From Hyperoplus lanceolatus (taxonomy: Eukaryota; Chordata; Actinopteri; Uranoscopiformes; Ammodytidae): DNA of 64,000 bases. Of the stretch, positions 25,157-39,599 are shown piece by piece. A program made the position numbers and the translations under genes. Positions within the stretch are counted from its first letter, which is position 1. The number at the start of each line of letters is the position of its first letter. Under the pieces are notes generated by a model. The model made no database searches. It saw nothing but the letters and a program-made list of their open reading frames with translations, and had not been told where the DNA came from. The stretch lies in assembly GCA_026929865.2 (NCBI GenBank), contig CM049410.1, positions 14,245,501 through 14,309,500 on the forward strand. Reading direction: 5' to 3'.

Positions 25157-25345
25157 AAGAAAAGTTAAAACACATAAATATATATCTTGATATCGTGGTA
25201 AGGTACCCTGACATATTTTCATAAGAAACAATGTATTGTTATTATTTTAATAAAATTAAGAAGAAATAAGATGTGTGAAAAAGACTGTAGGCTATCTCAA
25301 CAAATGTACAATCTTTTGTTGAAGAAATAAGAGTCGAACAGTAGT

Positions 25346-25350
<5 letters not shown>

Positions 25351-25429
<79 letters not shown>

Positions 25430-25475
25430 ATATTTGTTAATGTTGTTGTTGTTGTTGTTATTATTATTATTATTT

Positions 25476-25552
<77 letters not shown>
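25351..25552 (+). repeat. compound (TG)n (TTG)n (TTA)n microsatellite
   Basis: A TG run (25351-25426) is followed after a short spacer by TTG units and then a long ATT run to 25552. It ends immediately upstream of the likely mcrip1 promoter. Confidence 0.97.
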
Positions 25553-25553
<1 letters not shown>

Positions 25554-25589
25554 GTTTGGAATAGTTGGAGCTCTTTCACTTCCGTGTCT

Positions 25590-25640
25590 TTTCCCGGAAA
25601 TGATTGGTTGGCATTGGCAACGTTTTAGCCAGGTCTGACG
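25590..25640 (+). promoter_or_regulatory. probable mcrip1 core promoter
   Basis: An ETS-like CCGGAA (25594-25599) and an inverted CCAAT box ATTGG (25603-25607) sit about 850 bases before the first coding exon. A non-coding exon ending near 25689 (ACAAAG then GTTTGT) is possible. The start site is inferred, not shown. Confidence 0.4.
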
Positions 25641-26450
25641 GCGTTCACAGTCTCTGAATAAAGAAATCGAAAGGAAGGGCCAAACAAAGGTTTGTTGAAT
25701 ATCTTAATATTGTCTTATTAACTGATCATTCCTACAAAGTGTTATAACTGCGCTGAGTGTGATTTAAAGAATTATTCGGCTCCAGTTATTAGCTGATGGA
25801 AGCTAACGTTGGGACAAGACAATGTGTAGCAGCTAAAGCTAGCGAGATAGCTAGGTGGCTAAAGTTAGCTGAAAATATTGTGTCAGCACAACTATAGTTA
25901 GCCGTCCCCCGGTATATAGCTATAGGGGGACAAGTGTCCGAACATGCAGAGATGATAACAGAGAAAGTGCACACTGTTGTTCATGAGAAGTAAACTAGTG
26001 GTTAATGCGCTGGATTTGGCTATGTAGCTGCTGCTAACACAACTGGAGTAGAAACGTAAACAAAAGCCCCCCGGCTAGCTAATGTTTATTTCCTCCACGC
26101 GCACAGCACCTTACTTATGTCGAGTGATAAGCAGCTAACCGCACTCTATCAGCACTCCCGGTGTTACTTGACTTGTCTTGGCAAGTGATCTTCAGATGAT
26201 AAAGTTTATTGTCGGTAGTCAATTTAACTCTTGGTTAACCAGAACTGTCAATAGTTAGCTTTTTCTTAAAGTTAGTTGTGTGATTTAAGTGTAGGCCTGT
26301 GTTATGATGTATAGAAACTGGCAGCTAAGGGGATGCTTTAGCTGACACTGTTGTTTGTTGTTAGAAATCAGCTGAGGACTTCCGAACCCTTGCCTTCTTT
26401 CAATCCACTCACCATAGAGGAGCGAGGAGCGAGTACAGACTGCCAACAGA

Positions 26451-28215
26451 ATGACCAGGTTTGTCACAGGTTAAAGCACCCAAGTACATTAGTACAAAGT
26501 ATAAATGGGAAAGTGTTCATTTTGATCATTAGATTTTCATCAGATATAATCGTAGGTACAACTTTGGGCTTAGAAGAATACTATGATAAGTTAAGTGTAC
26601 AGTAAACAATGATGAATCACTCTCTCTGACTATGTCTGTTCACGCTGTTAATTAGCTGTTTTCATGTTTGTGAAGCTCATCTGCTCCCAGGATGGTGAAT
26701 AGTTACAAGCGGACTTCAAGCCCTCGATCCCCTACTAACAGTGGGGAGCTTTTCACCCCAGCCCATGAGGAAAATGTGCGCTTTATACATGATAGTAAGT
26801 ATGCCCTCAAACACAGGATCTTTTAAATTTCCTTTTTGCTAATTACGATCGGAGTAATGGACCTTCATTGCATTTCCCAGAAAAGTTTATTTTCTTTAGG
26901 CTACAGCAAAATAGACTTTAACCTATTAAGACAGTTTATGTTTGAATTACTGAAATTCCTTTTCTTCTCTCTGAACGTGATGATTGATAGGTCTATTGAA
27001 TTCTGTATATTGTGCAGGTCAGACCCTTTCATTCACTTCACGTGCAGCATGCATTACCATTATCAATTGTATTTATCTTGCATGTAAACACGTGCATTTG
27101 AAGTACCAGTTAAATTGGCACATGTAACTACATCTCATATCTTAGATCTTAGTTCTAGAGGGTACACTGTTGGCAAAACACATAGGGGTGTGTTTTTTCT
27201 GTTTATTGATCCATATTTTAATTTGCGAGACTATCATGGTGATTTATTCATGCACGCTTTGGGTCTCTACGCATGATCGAGTAAGCTTCACCGCTTGGAT
27301 TCTTTAAAAAACCTACCACCATCTCAAAAGGAAAACTAATGCTAGGGGGTGAATTGGCAGTCGAATCAGTCTCCTTCAATCCAATCGTTGAATAGTTAAC
27401 TATTCGGGGTCACTCATATGTATTTTGGTGTGAGGGTTGATGAAGTGAACATACTCCTTTTGGTTATTTAGCCATTATCAATGGTATACGATTAAGTTAA
27501 TCCTTCTATCAAATTAATTTAGTAGGTCTCTCTAAAAATAACATTGTATCATCATCATAGACTAATAGCGTTAAGGAGTTAAAGAGCTTATAGCAGAGGA
27601 AAACAGGTTATTTGCCCACTTCAATGTGAGGACACGTTTCTAACAGGCAATTTTATCGCTGCATTTTCATCTGTCAGTCAGCGCTCAAATGTCAAGAGGC
27701 TACACAAAACACTCTCTATTAAACTATTTATGTTGTTTGAACAGCAGATGGAACCACTCCTTGTTGTGGATTTTAAATGGTGCCCTGCGGAGTTTTTCTG
27801 TAAACAAACAAAACTTATGTTTACAGTGAGTGTGAGTCCCCAAAGATTCCATGTATGTGTATCCTTGAGGTCTAACAAACTGTAAGGACAAGATTTCCTA
27901 AATCTAACCAAAGCATTGCTGTCTTACCTATTCCACAGCCTGGCAATGTGTGCTTAGAGACATTAGATCAACGCAAAATAGTGAACGTAATGACCGTGGA
28001 CCACAGGAGTATGTGGAGAAGAACCCAAATCCAAACCTACATTGTAAGTTCCAAACCTGGTAGTGAAGTGATATTTAATTTTTTATGTCACACTTAAGGA
28101 TTAGATTAAGCGTGGGCTCGTTAACAACTTCTTTCTTTTTGCTCCTGCAGCTTTTACACCAGTGGACCTGAGTGACCTCAAGAAACGCAACACACAGGAC
28201 TCCAAGAAATCCTAG
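26451..28215 (+). CDS. mcrip1: MAPK-regulated corepressor-interacting protein 1
   Basis: Exons 26451-26458, 26691-26794, 27939-28043 and 28151-28215 give about 93 residues (human 97). The core FTPAHEENVRFIHDTWQC, the segment EYVEKNPNPNLHSFTPVDLS and the end KKRNTQDSKKS match MCRIP1 (formerly FAM195B) closely. In mammals the unphosphorylated protein binds CtBP and frees gene silencing; ERK phosphorylation releases it. SSPRSP keeps a proline-directed phosphosite context. The start is uncertain: the upstream ATG (26451) yields MTRMVNSYKR, shorter than the human MTSSPVSRVVYNGKR, and the second ATG at 26692 would also work. The usual EAWQ is DTWQ here. Overall identity is firm. Confidence 0.9.
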
Positions 28216-28888
28216 TCTTTCTCATGATGGTCCTGTTGCTTTTTTTCCACCCACCCAAGAACTTTTCCTCCAGAAAGTCAGCCCTGTTGGCCCTTCGAGC
28301 ACAGAATGCCAATCTCATATCTAAACTCGTCTGGACCATAACAAACCCACTTTCTTTACCCTCTACAACCGACTAAGAAGAAAATATATGGGAATCCAGG
28401 GAGAACAAATTCTGTCATCTCTTGGTTCGTCCTATCTCAAGCCACAGAATCTTCATATGTACATTCTGTATGTGGACAGGACTGATGCAAACTTTCATAA
28501 AAATTTGCTGACATCTGATGCTGAGGTGCAAACTGTCGACGCTCTCCACAGGACACAAGAGACTGCAGTCTTAAATTAAAACCCTGTTTTCTTTATTACT
28601 GCTACTTATATGACTTTGGAGGAAAATGCAAAAGGGCTGACATCTTTTTTTTTCTTAGTTTGTTCTTGAAGATAGTTTGCTCAGAAAATTGTATACTTAA
28701 TGAATGGTCACATTGGATACACATTTTATGGGCAAGTTTTGAAAGCCAAATGCAATGTAGAAGGCCAACATTTTTATTATAAATGTTCTTGCCCCCAAAT
28801 GGACTTTACTAAGTAGAGACCTCCCCGAGTATGCTGCCCTTGGTTACTCCCCCCCCCCCCTTCCCCTAAGCCTTGAAACAAAATGTTG

Positions 28889-28894
28889 AATAAA
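28889..28894 (+). terminator. polyadenylation signal of mcrip1
   Basis: AATAAA about 670 bases past the stop codon, shortly after a C run of about 12 bases (28850-28860). Confidence 0.65.
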
Positions 28895-28899
28895 AGACT

Positions 28900-29612
28900 T
28901 TTACAGTACTCCTGCTTATATCGATCCTACATTAATACCAGGCATGAAACATGGAGAAAGGAAACTGACTGAAACTTAACTTGAATCTTATTCTGGCGGG
29001 AATTTCATGATCCAGGAATCCAGGTGATTGGTCGATAAGATCATACTTATAATCATGTGGTTCATAATGAGCAGAAGAGTTGTTTTTGGTCTGATGGTAG
29101 ATATTCGGTTAAATGACATAGTAGGCAAAACAGTTTAGTAAACATTCACATTTTGAAGGGTAACATTTTGAGGACCAAACGCTTGAAAAAAAGACTTGAT
29201 CAATTGATAAAAATTGTTGCAGATTAGTTTTCTATCAACTATTTGATCAATCCAGTACTTCTTTGTTCTATAACACTTTGAAATTTGAAGCTACATTTTA
29301 AGCAATCATTTTAAATTATTAATGGTCATCAATAATTTCTAAGGCTTCAGTACATTTTGTACAAATCAACATAAAATGGAATGGCGTTCGTATCTGATCT
29401 TGGTCACGTTTATTACGCGATGTCGTCATGTTTACGTGCCGTACGTACCCAACCAGCTTGCCTATATTGTGCGGCAGCTGGGCTCATTGTGATTTCTCGT
29501 CGTCAGTGCAGACAGTTGTAATCCGTGAAAGGGCAAGGAGAGGGACCAACCGAGTCTAGGGTGTATTTTTTTATATATATTTTTCAAAGTTTAGCATTTT
29601 TGGGGCAGAATA
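28900..29612. other. mcrip1-alyref intergenic region with alyref promoter and 5' UTR
   Basis: The first 450 bases are AT-rich with nothing recognised. From about 29400 CpG content rises and a likely transcription start lies near 29480-29520, followed by a 5' UTR to the ATG at 29613. No TATA box is obvious. Confidence 0.45.
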
Positions 29613-32217
<2,605 letters not shown>

Positions 32218-32475
32218 GAAACGAGGCTCCACCATCTTGTTGTCCCTTCATGTCTGCACAGAAGGGTGTTTGTTACAAATGTGCAGAATATTTTACACTT
32301 GGTTGTCTTCTGATGTGATTTGAAATTATTGTTCCAAAGCTCTTCTTTTAAATGCTCCGATGTGTTTTTTACCAGTATTTTTTTTTTCTTTTTCTGATAA
32401 ATGGTTTTGGCTGTAGGTAAACGTGAACTGGTTTTCTCCAGTTCTTTCCTCTACCCTGTAGTTAATGGAACTTGT

Positions 32476-32481
32476 AATAAA
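32476..32481 (+). terminator. polyadenylation signal of alyref
   Basis: AATAAA about 260 bases after the stop codon. Confidence 0.7.
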
Positions 32482-32519
32482 ACCTGCAGTGCACATATAC
32501 TGCGTTTCCATATCAACTG

Positions 32520-34300
32520 TCTGCTGGTCCATTCACTTTTGAAATGCATTTGAAATATACATTCTTGTAGTTGGTATTGTGATGACACTACATAAGCATG
32601 TGTTTTCATGTTGTCTTCGATGGTATGTTTACAGACGCCCACTAAAATTATTTCAGAATGGGGCATAGGCAAAAAAAAATAACTTGAGCTATTACTTCAA
32701 CTAATGCACTATGAACAAGAAACAGGAAATGGTGGTCTACTATAAAATGTGTGCACAACTGTCACAAGTGATATTAGGATAGGGACGATATGGTCAAACC
32801 ATTTGTATTTTAATTGGAGAAAAGTGAAATGCACTTATGTAATTGCAGGAGGTGAGGATGAACCAAAATTTCAGCATTGTATGAGTGCATGTATGACCTG
32901 TTTCTGTAATTTTTTTGGTATAGATTTTACTATGAGCATACTGAAAATTGACTCATTCTTATGGGGGGTGGAGGCAAAAACAACCAATGTTATAGAAACT
33001 GATGGGGGTTCAGGTTTTTCCTAGATGACCAATGAATTGATTGAAGGTTATCCAATTACAAACTAACTAAAATTAAACTACTGCAATTCTTTGTAAGCAT
33101 TGCAAGTGAGGTCAACACTAAAGTCTAGCAAGCTTTAAGACTGTTGCAGCTGCCAAATAAACGACTTACGTAAAAACTGGTGTTATTTGTGGATTGTTGA
33201 ATTGTCAGTCACTGTCAAGCTGAAAGGGGACTTTCCTCAGCTTGGCAACCGGAACAGTAGGGTAGTACCACATTTTGTTTGTGCTTAAATGCACTTACAC
33301 ACCTCAGCCGCTAGATGTCCTCTGTATCAACCATAAATGGTCTTCTTCATAAATGTCATCTGAGGTTTAGAGCCTACTGCTTATTGAGATGTTCCTCTAC
33401 CTCGCCACGCCTCAACAGTGAACTGAACAATGGATAACATAAAGGACCTATGTACTTCATAGGCTGCCGGTTGCAAGTGTAATCTGGGAGTAAGCTAAAA
33501 CTGAAGTGTAAATAAAATAAACAAAGTATCAAATGTCTGAACCTCTGGAGGCAAAGTATGTAGCAGAAGTTTGCATGCCCACGCGTGTCGCGAGCGCAAT
33601 TTTCCCGGAAGCGTTTGTAAAGACAAAAAGTTTCGATTGTTACGACATGCTGTTTCCGGTTAGTTTTACATGATTAAAGCAAAATAAATAAAAGTACTGT
33701 ACCCTTTTATATACTATCTGTGTACGCTACACACTCTTAAAAAAATACTTGTTTAAAATACATATTAAATCGGGTATAATAAGTAAATGTACATCAATTC
33801 CTGGTATTTTCTATTTTAGATCACGTATTTTGCATGCAATTAAATGTAGGCTTAACCAAAAATAAATGAAAAGTAGATCAAATGTAATTAATTACTCTCT
33901 GAAATATAAAGTAGAAGTATAAAATAACTCTAAAGACGTCATAGGCTATATTTTAAAAAATTAAACTTCAATTTTATTGTAGAGAGCGTAAAGAGAACAA
34001 TCAAAATCCACATTAGCTGTTGTCTTATGTATACACAATGAACACATTATCAGTCACTTTTATGTTATATTTTGCCTAAATGAACTCACTTATTAACTAT
34101 TTGTTCACATGTTTTAAAAACTACTATTCTTTTAAAAAAAACATTAACCACAAATAAATGGAAATGTAGATAGGTACATATAGTGGTGTCAAATGCATGT
34201 TACTCTCTGAAATGTAGAGTGGGTGTTAAATAAAAGGAAACATCATTTTCCACAATTGTAGCCTATAAGCAAGTTAGCCAACTTAAAACATACAACATAC
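32520..34300. other. AT-rich intergenic DNA between alyref and arhgdia
   Basis: No gene seen. The part 33660-34260 is strongly AT-rich and contains loosely repeated phrases (AAATAAATGGAAATGTAGAT and similar; TTACTCTCTGAAATRTA twice, at about 33892 and 34200), suggesting an old duplicated or transposed segment. Confidence 0.45.
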
Positions 34301-34309
34301 AAAGGACAC

Positions 34310-34640
34310 CGGCTGTGGCCCCCTTGCCATCTTGGAAAAGATACAGCACCATCAACACTCGGACTAGCAGATTGAGGAACAGCTTATTCTCCATACCCCT
34401 ACCCTCATCTGCATGCACACACTCGCCTGCAAATAAAACCCATAGCTGCTAAAACACTATAATACAAACTGTAAGGACAATTGCAATGTAAATACTCTGC
34501 AACGGTCTCTGTGACAATATGTGCCATGTCTGTTTTATTACCTTTTATATACTATCTATATATGTTTATACTCATATTGTGTTTCTTTTTATCCTTTTGT
34601 TTTTTAAACTTTTTTTAACCCCATTTATTGCTGCTGCACT
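34310..34640 (+). mobile_element. L2/CR1-like LINE 3' fragment
   Basis: ACAGCACCATCAACACTCGG followed by ACTAGCAGATTGAGGAACAG is the decayed end of an L2-type ORF2 (the conserved R-T/S-N-R-F/L-R-N-S region), and the following AT-rich run with CTGTGACAATATGTGCCATG resembles its 3' UTR. Confidence 0.55.
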
Positions 34641-34779
34641 AACCAACATTATGTCGTTGTATGCAGAGGCAGACTTTCCATTAGGCAAAGTAATTGCCTT
34701 GGGCCCCGAGCAAAAAGAAATCATGTTCTCTTTTAGATTCACGTTTTGTTTTCAAGGCTCTTATTTTGAAGGCGACGCA

Positions 34780-34892
34780 CCGGACGTGGGCGGCCCCTCG
34801 CGGCCGCCCGCTTAGATTTTCCTCCGCAGCTTCACTACTTCACTTCTCTCTAGGATTCACAGGAGACTGTCCAGGCTTCAAGCGGCACAACG
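34780..34892 (+). other. probable non-coding first exon and promoter of arhgdia
   Basis: A CpG-rich patch (GGGCGGCCCCTCGCGGCCGC) is followed by sequence ending AGCGGCACAACG then GTGAGA, a strong donor at 34893. The arhgdia start codon at 43045 lies in an exon with its own acceptor at 43038, so an upstream 5' UTR exon must exist; this is the best candidate seen in the right direction. It would leave an 8.1-kb first intron. Confidence 0.4.
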
Positions 34893-36365
34893 GTGAGAGT
34901 TGATGAAACACTTTTCTAAACTCTTCTAATAGCTCGTTTTTCTTGTAAGTATGTATCTCTGAGCTGCTGTAGCGTAGTTATAAAGTTTCCCGGCACTTAG
35001 CGAAGAAGTATTAGCAACTTTTACCCCGTGGAGGTGAATTTGTTTACCAAAAGAGCAACTTCCTGCCCGTTTCTACATATAAAATTAATCAATGTAGTCT
35101 GAGTAATAGTGTCATTTACTCTTAAACCGTCAATGTATTGCTAAATCGTAAAGTTATCCGGCGCCAGTGAGAGGTGTGTAGAAGCAATAGTTAAGTTATT
35201 CATTTCCGGGTGTTGAGTGTGATCTGAGCTCCCATTAGGTAACGGTAAAGCCAGCAAATGCACTTGATTTTTCACAATTAAACACACAATAATTGAATGC
35301 GTTTGACCAGTCGAAAAAAAGTTTAGTCTGTTGATTCATTTAGTCTACTTAAAAATGTGTGTGTTTTTGCGCGAATCCACTGTCATGTGGTAGGCGAGGA
35401 ACACTTCTCTGCCACTTCCTGGATCTTCTTTTTGATTTGAATTAGCCCTGGAGTGGACTACTCACACCTTACAGCCTCCATCTTGGCTTTTTTTTCCACT
35501 GTTAAAAGTGAAGTGCACAGTAGATCAAAAGTGCTTTAAGTGTCTGCAGATGTATTTCCTCTTCTCCTTTGTCTGTTTGTTCAGCTGTTTGCTTAGCCTA
35601 ATGGCTGATAAGTGATTTCTCAAAGAGATCATCCAAACCGTGAATCCTCCCTTTCCTTCCTGTCTCTCTGTGTGATAAATGGCCCTGAAGGAGAATATAT
35701 TTTCTCGCGTGTAGGAGTTAGAAAACGTTCACTTGATACATTTCTGTCAAAACATTTTATTGATTTATTTCAACACAACCTAAGAATTTGCAGCAAGTAG
35801 TGGAGGGCGGATATCTTATTTTCTGTTTGTCATGCTGGGTTAGCCTGAAGAGTCAGAAGGATCTACTAAAAAGGAGCAGGAATGTAGAATTTTCTTTCCC
35901 TGACAGGTATCTCCCTGCCGTGTAGGCCTATAATAAGTTCCAAACATGTGCCAGCAGCTCACAGCGAACAGTGCAAAGTTTGAGAGACTGCTGGCCTGCA
36001 CCGTGAAATATCCCACCTATTAGCTTGCGTCCTGATACAAGTGAAAATGTGTATAACACGAATGTAGTGGATACGTGACACAATACTAAAACTTTAAGTA
36101 TAATGGGCTGCTCGGTACAGTGTTGATAAACATTACATTTTTTATCATTATTATTTTCTACTCCAATTTCCCTTTGGGGATGCAAATCTATCCATCTTGT
36201 TATCTACATAGCTATCTATTTTAAAGCATTTTGAGGAGTAATACGATTAAGTCTCATTCTTTCCATCAACCCTATCCATAGGCATTGTTCACTTTTAGTG
36301 ACCTCTCTAAGCCGAACATGACTCATGTCAGGGGTCTCATCTGTTTTAGCTCGGTCTCACAGGGG

Positions 36366-36488
<123 letters not shown>

Positions 36489-36979
36489 GTGTGTGAGACC
36501 AGTGTGTGCTATAGTAACGATTACCCCTTTGTTTTTCATATTGTGTGGTCCTCCCTGAGTCAGAACAGCAGCTTTCAGAAGCACCATCGGCACAGGAAAA
36601 TGTTTGGAGGACTTCTGCCTGTTTAAGGCGGCCATTAATTGAATTATTATGATTATACTGCTGTCATTCTGCATTGTGAGCAGGCTGTTGCCCAGGGAGA
36701 GCAGTCTGAATTCAGGCCTGTATAGAGACTCCTGCAGCGTGGGGGAATAAGCCTTGACATTTCAGCTGGCACCTTGGCTTTCCCATTCACTCCCAGCTTC
36801 CTGCTGCAGCTCGTAGGGACTTCTCACCAGCTCTATTTTTAAAGATTTGTTTGGGTTCTTCCTGGGATAGAACCGTGTTTTTTTTTGGTGTTTGTGTTTT
36901 CTCTAACGGTGCACCTTTCTGTTTGTCCCGTTCTTTGTAATATTATGCGGATATTGCTCTCGGACCGATTCTCTTCTGC

Positions 36980-37222
36980 TTAAAGGTGCAGTCAGCCATT
37001 CTGGAGAATGTTTGTTGACAAAATCACTTTCAAAATCAGTGAAAATATCCTCACATCCACTCACTAGCTGTACTGTGTGTGAACTGGAAAACATACTCCT
37101 AGTGTATAAACACTGGATTTGTAATGGCTAACACACTGCACAGCAGATCTTGAGGAGATATTCACCGATTCTGACCAACATTTATTTTGACAACAAGCAC
37201 CAGAATCATTGACTCCACCTTC
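36980..37222. mobile_element. palindromic element family P, copy 5
   Basis: Starts TTAAAGGTGCAGTCAGCCAT and ends ATTGACTCCACCTTC. Much of the centre is deleted, leaving about 240 bases. Confidence 0.7.
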
Positions 37223-37814
37223 AATCAGTTAACTTTTCTAATGTATTTTTGTGTTGGCCTCATGCTCATTGTGTTTGTGTTTCTGTGTGTTGCATCAGCC
37301 CTTTAACAACACTTTCTCAAAGCTTTTGGTATGTGTATGTAGCACTACATCCATACCATAACCCAACATGATTTAATCTACAGACATCCCATTGTCCTTT
37401 TTGAATTCATATAATTGCAAACAGAATGCTTAGTTTGGGTTAGAGTTAAGCAAATCATTTGTGCAGTTCAGCTTTGCAGTGCGCGGTTAGGCGCCGTGGA
37501 GGATGTGAATCATCTCTCGTCTGAAAAAGGAAGTTTGCAGTAATTTCTCGACAGACAAAAAAAAACTTGGGGGCCGCCAGATATGCCACTTAGCCACGTA
37601 TTATCATGTAAAAAGGCTTACCAAGACGAGTTAGTGTTGTTTGCTACAGTCATTTATTGTATGACTTTATTTTAACACAAAGTTTTACAAAGAAGAACAT
37701 TTTAGTGAATGCATGTGCTCTTTCCACAGCTCCAGGTGCATTGTCATCCACTGTTGCTTCATAATTTCTTCCCCCTATGGCGGGTCAAGGGGACCAAAAC
37801 GTTGATTTGTTCAT

Positions 37815-38192
37815 TTAAAGGTGCACTATGCAGTTTCAGGGGAGAAGACATTTGTTTACATTTGCAGAGTTTGCAGTTAGCTTACAAAACATATTTTCTC
37901 CATAGGTTAATTCTTAGTATTGAATAATTCGATCATCATAAATCAAAACCATATTATTTTGAGGCACCTTGAACCAAACATAAGAATGGAATATGTTTAT
38001 AAACAAAACGGTGCATGGGCCCTTCCTACTCTTAACAACTGGGAAACACTTAATTTAGGGTAGCTTTCTAACTTCAAACAGTGTTTCAGGGATCCAATTT
38101 CCCTGGGAGGAAAGGTTGTTGAATGCAGTTGTGAAAATATACCTTACAAAATGTTCACTTCTCTGACACACCAAAAGTTACAGCACCTTTTA
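37815..38192. mobile_element. inverted-repeat element family G
   Basis: Begins TTAAAGGTGCACTATGCAGT and ends CAAAAGTTACAGCACCTTTT. This is the most complete uninterrupted copy (about 380 bases) and serves as the reference for the split copy at 23696-25156. Confidence 0.75.
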
Positions 38193-39049
38193 GAGTAAAG
38201 GGACTTGCACGTTGCACCTTGACGTGACAAGGTTGCATCGAATACAGAATGCAGATGTTTTTTGGCAGACGGAGATCAAAGCATGCATCCACAGATCTGT
38301 GGGTAGCAACCTTCAATGGGGAGGTGAAACTCGAGAGCTTAATGTCACCTCACAAAGGTTGCTGACCCTGAGTCAATTTAAGCGAGGCAACTTTCATGCC
38401 CTGTTGTTCTCTCTGTGCTAAAAACTGTGTGGTTTCACCAGTAGGCCTACCAGTATCAATCATAAGGCTTCCACTTCTCACATTATCCATAAATGTTACT
38501 CCAGCGTGTGCATTTTTCTGATTTATTTCTGTCTGCCACATGCCTGCTGAGTTATCATTGGAACACATTGCTCATTAGAGTGTGTCTGTGATGCATGCCA
38601 GTAATCCACCGTTTTGTGCGATAGGATATGTTTTAGTGAAGTTAGATGGCTGGGGTTGCGCTCAAGGTTTTCTACTAAGATAACGTATTCCACAAGCTTC
38701 TGGGCTACTTAATGTTGCTCTCCCTTAACACTTCGCCACACTGTTGTTCAGCAAAGCCTGAGCTGTAGCACCTACACTGCAGCAGACATGGGGACATGGA
38801 TGGTAGAGGAAGATGTAGATCTACAGCTTTGTATTCTTCAGCTTGACTTACACTCGGTCTGAATTGATAGGGTAATTTAATGTAGTAGCTAACCGGAGTT
38901 CTTTAATATTTGGGTGTGAAATGGTGACTTTGGAGATGATCGTAAGTGCGTTCAGAAAATAATATATTTATCAATCCAAAAAATAATCATGCGTTATTTT
39001 ATTGTTTTTTTTCAGTTTAACCTGGACAAAATGAATTACTAGTGGACTC

Positions 39050-39054
<5 letters not shown>

Positions 39055-39081
<27 letters not shown>
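39055..39081 (+). repeat. poly-T tract
   Basis: A run of 27 T bases followed by ACAG. It looks like a strong splice acceptor but no exon with coding sense follows. Confidence 0.9.
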
Positions 39082-39357
39082 ACAGGTGTTTTATTTTGAG
39101 TCACTGCAAACACCAGAGTAGACCATTCTGAGTGACTTGTTGAGCGAGATGTGATGTGCAAATTGAGGTCATGACGGCAGCGTTTCCAAAACCTCTGGTT
39201 TCCCTGTCGGAACGAATTCCAGAACTGAGTTTTCCAAAAATATCAACACTTTGGCTGGAGTTTGCAAAATGCTCCGGGTTTAGTTTGTGTGTGGACAAAA
39301 GGCAAAACCGCACGATTAAAGATGGGGTTACCAATATACCTGTGTACGTGTGAACAA

Positions 39358-39584
39358 AGCCTAAAGTCTCCTAGTGTACGCTGAAATGAATGATGTTAAT
39401 TAGTACACAGCCTAGTAGGCTCTGTAAACTGGTATGTAAACAAAGGGGGCCCCACAGTATAGCTATAATATGCCCGGCGTTTACAGAGCCAATGCTGTGT
39501 ATTAACACTGGATTTTTTTTCAGCGCACATATTCACTGATTTTGACAATACGCTTTCTGCAGAATTGCTGTGAGTCCATCTTTT
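39358..39584. mobile_element. palindromic element family P, copy 6
   Basis: Contains ACACAGCCTAGTAGGCTCTG and the inverted TTACAGAGCCAATGCTGTGT around a GGGGGCCCCA centre, ending GTGAGTCCATC. The outer left arm is eroded. Confidence 0.65.
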
Positions 39585-39599
39585 TTAACACACACACAC

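Noticed and set aside
25292..25628. Open frames encoding long Asn, His-Thr or Leu/Ile runs (also near 8595-8882, 17031-17558, 36285-36674 and 62724-63106)
   Set aside because: Artefacts of microsatellites, which lack stops in some frames.
39055..39090. Strong-looking acceptor (T run followed by ACAG)
   Set aside because: No open frame with family similarity and no matching donor follows; likely a retroposon-type or slippage tract.
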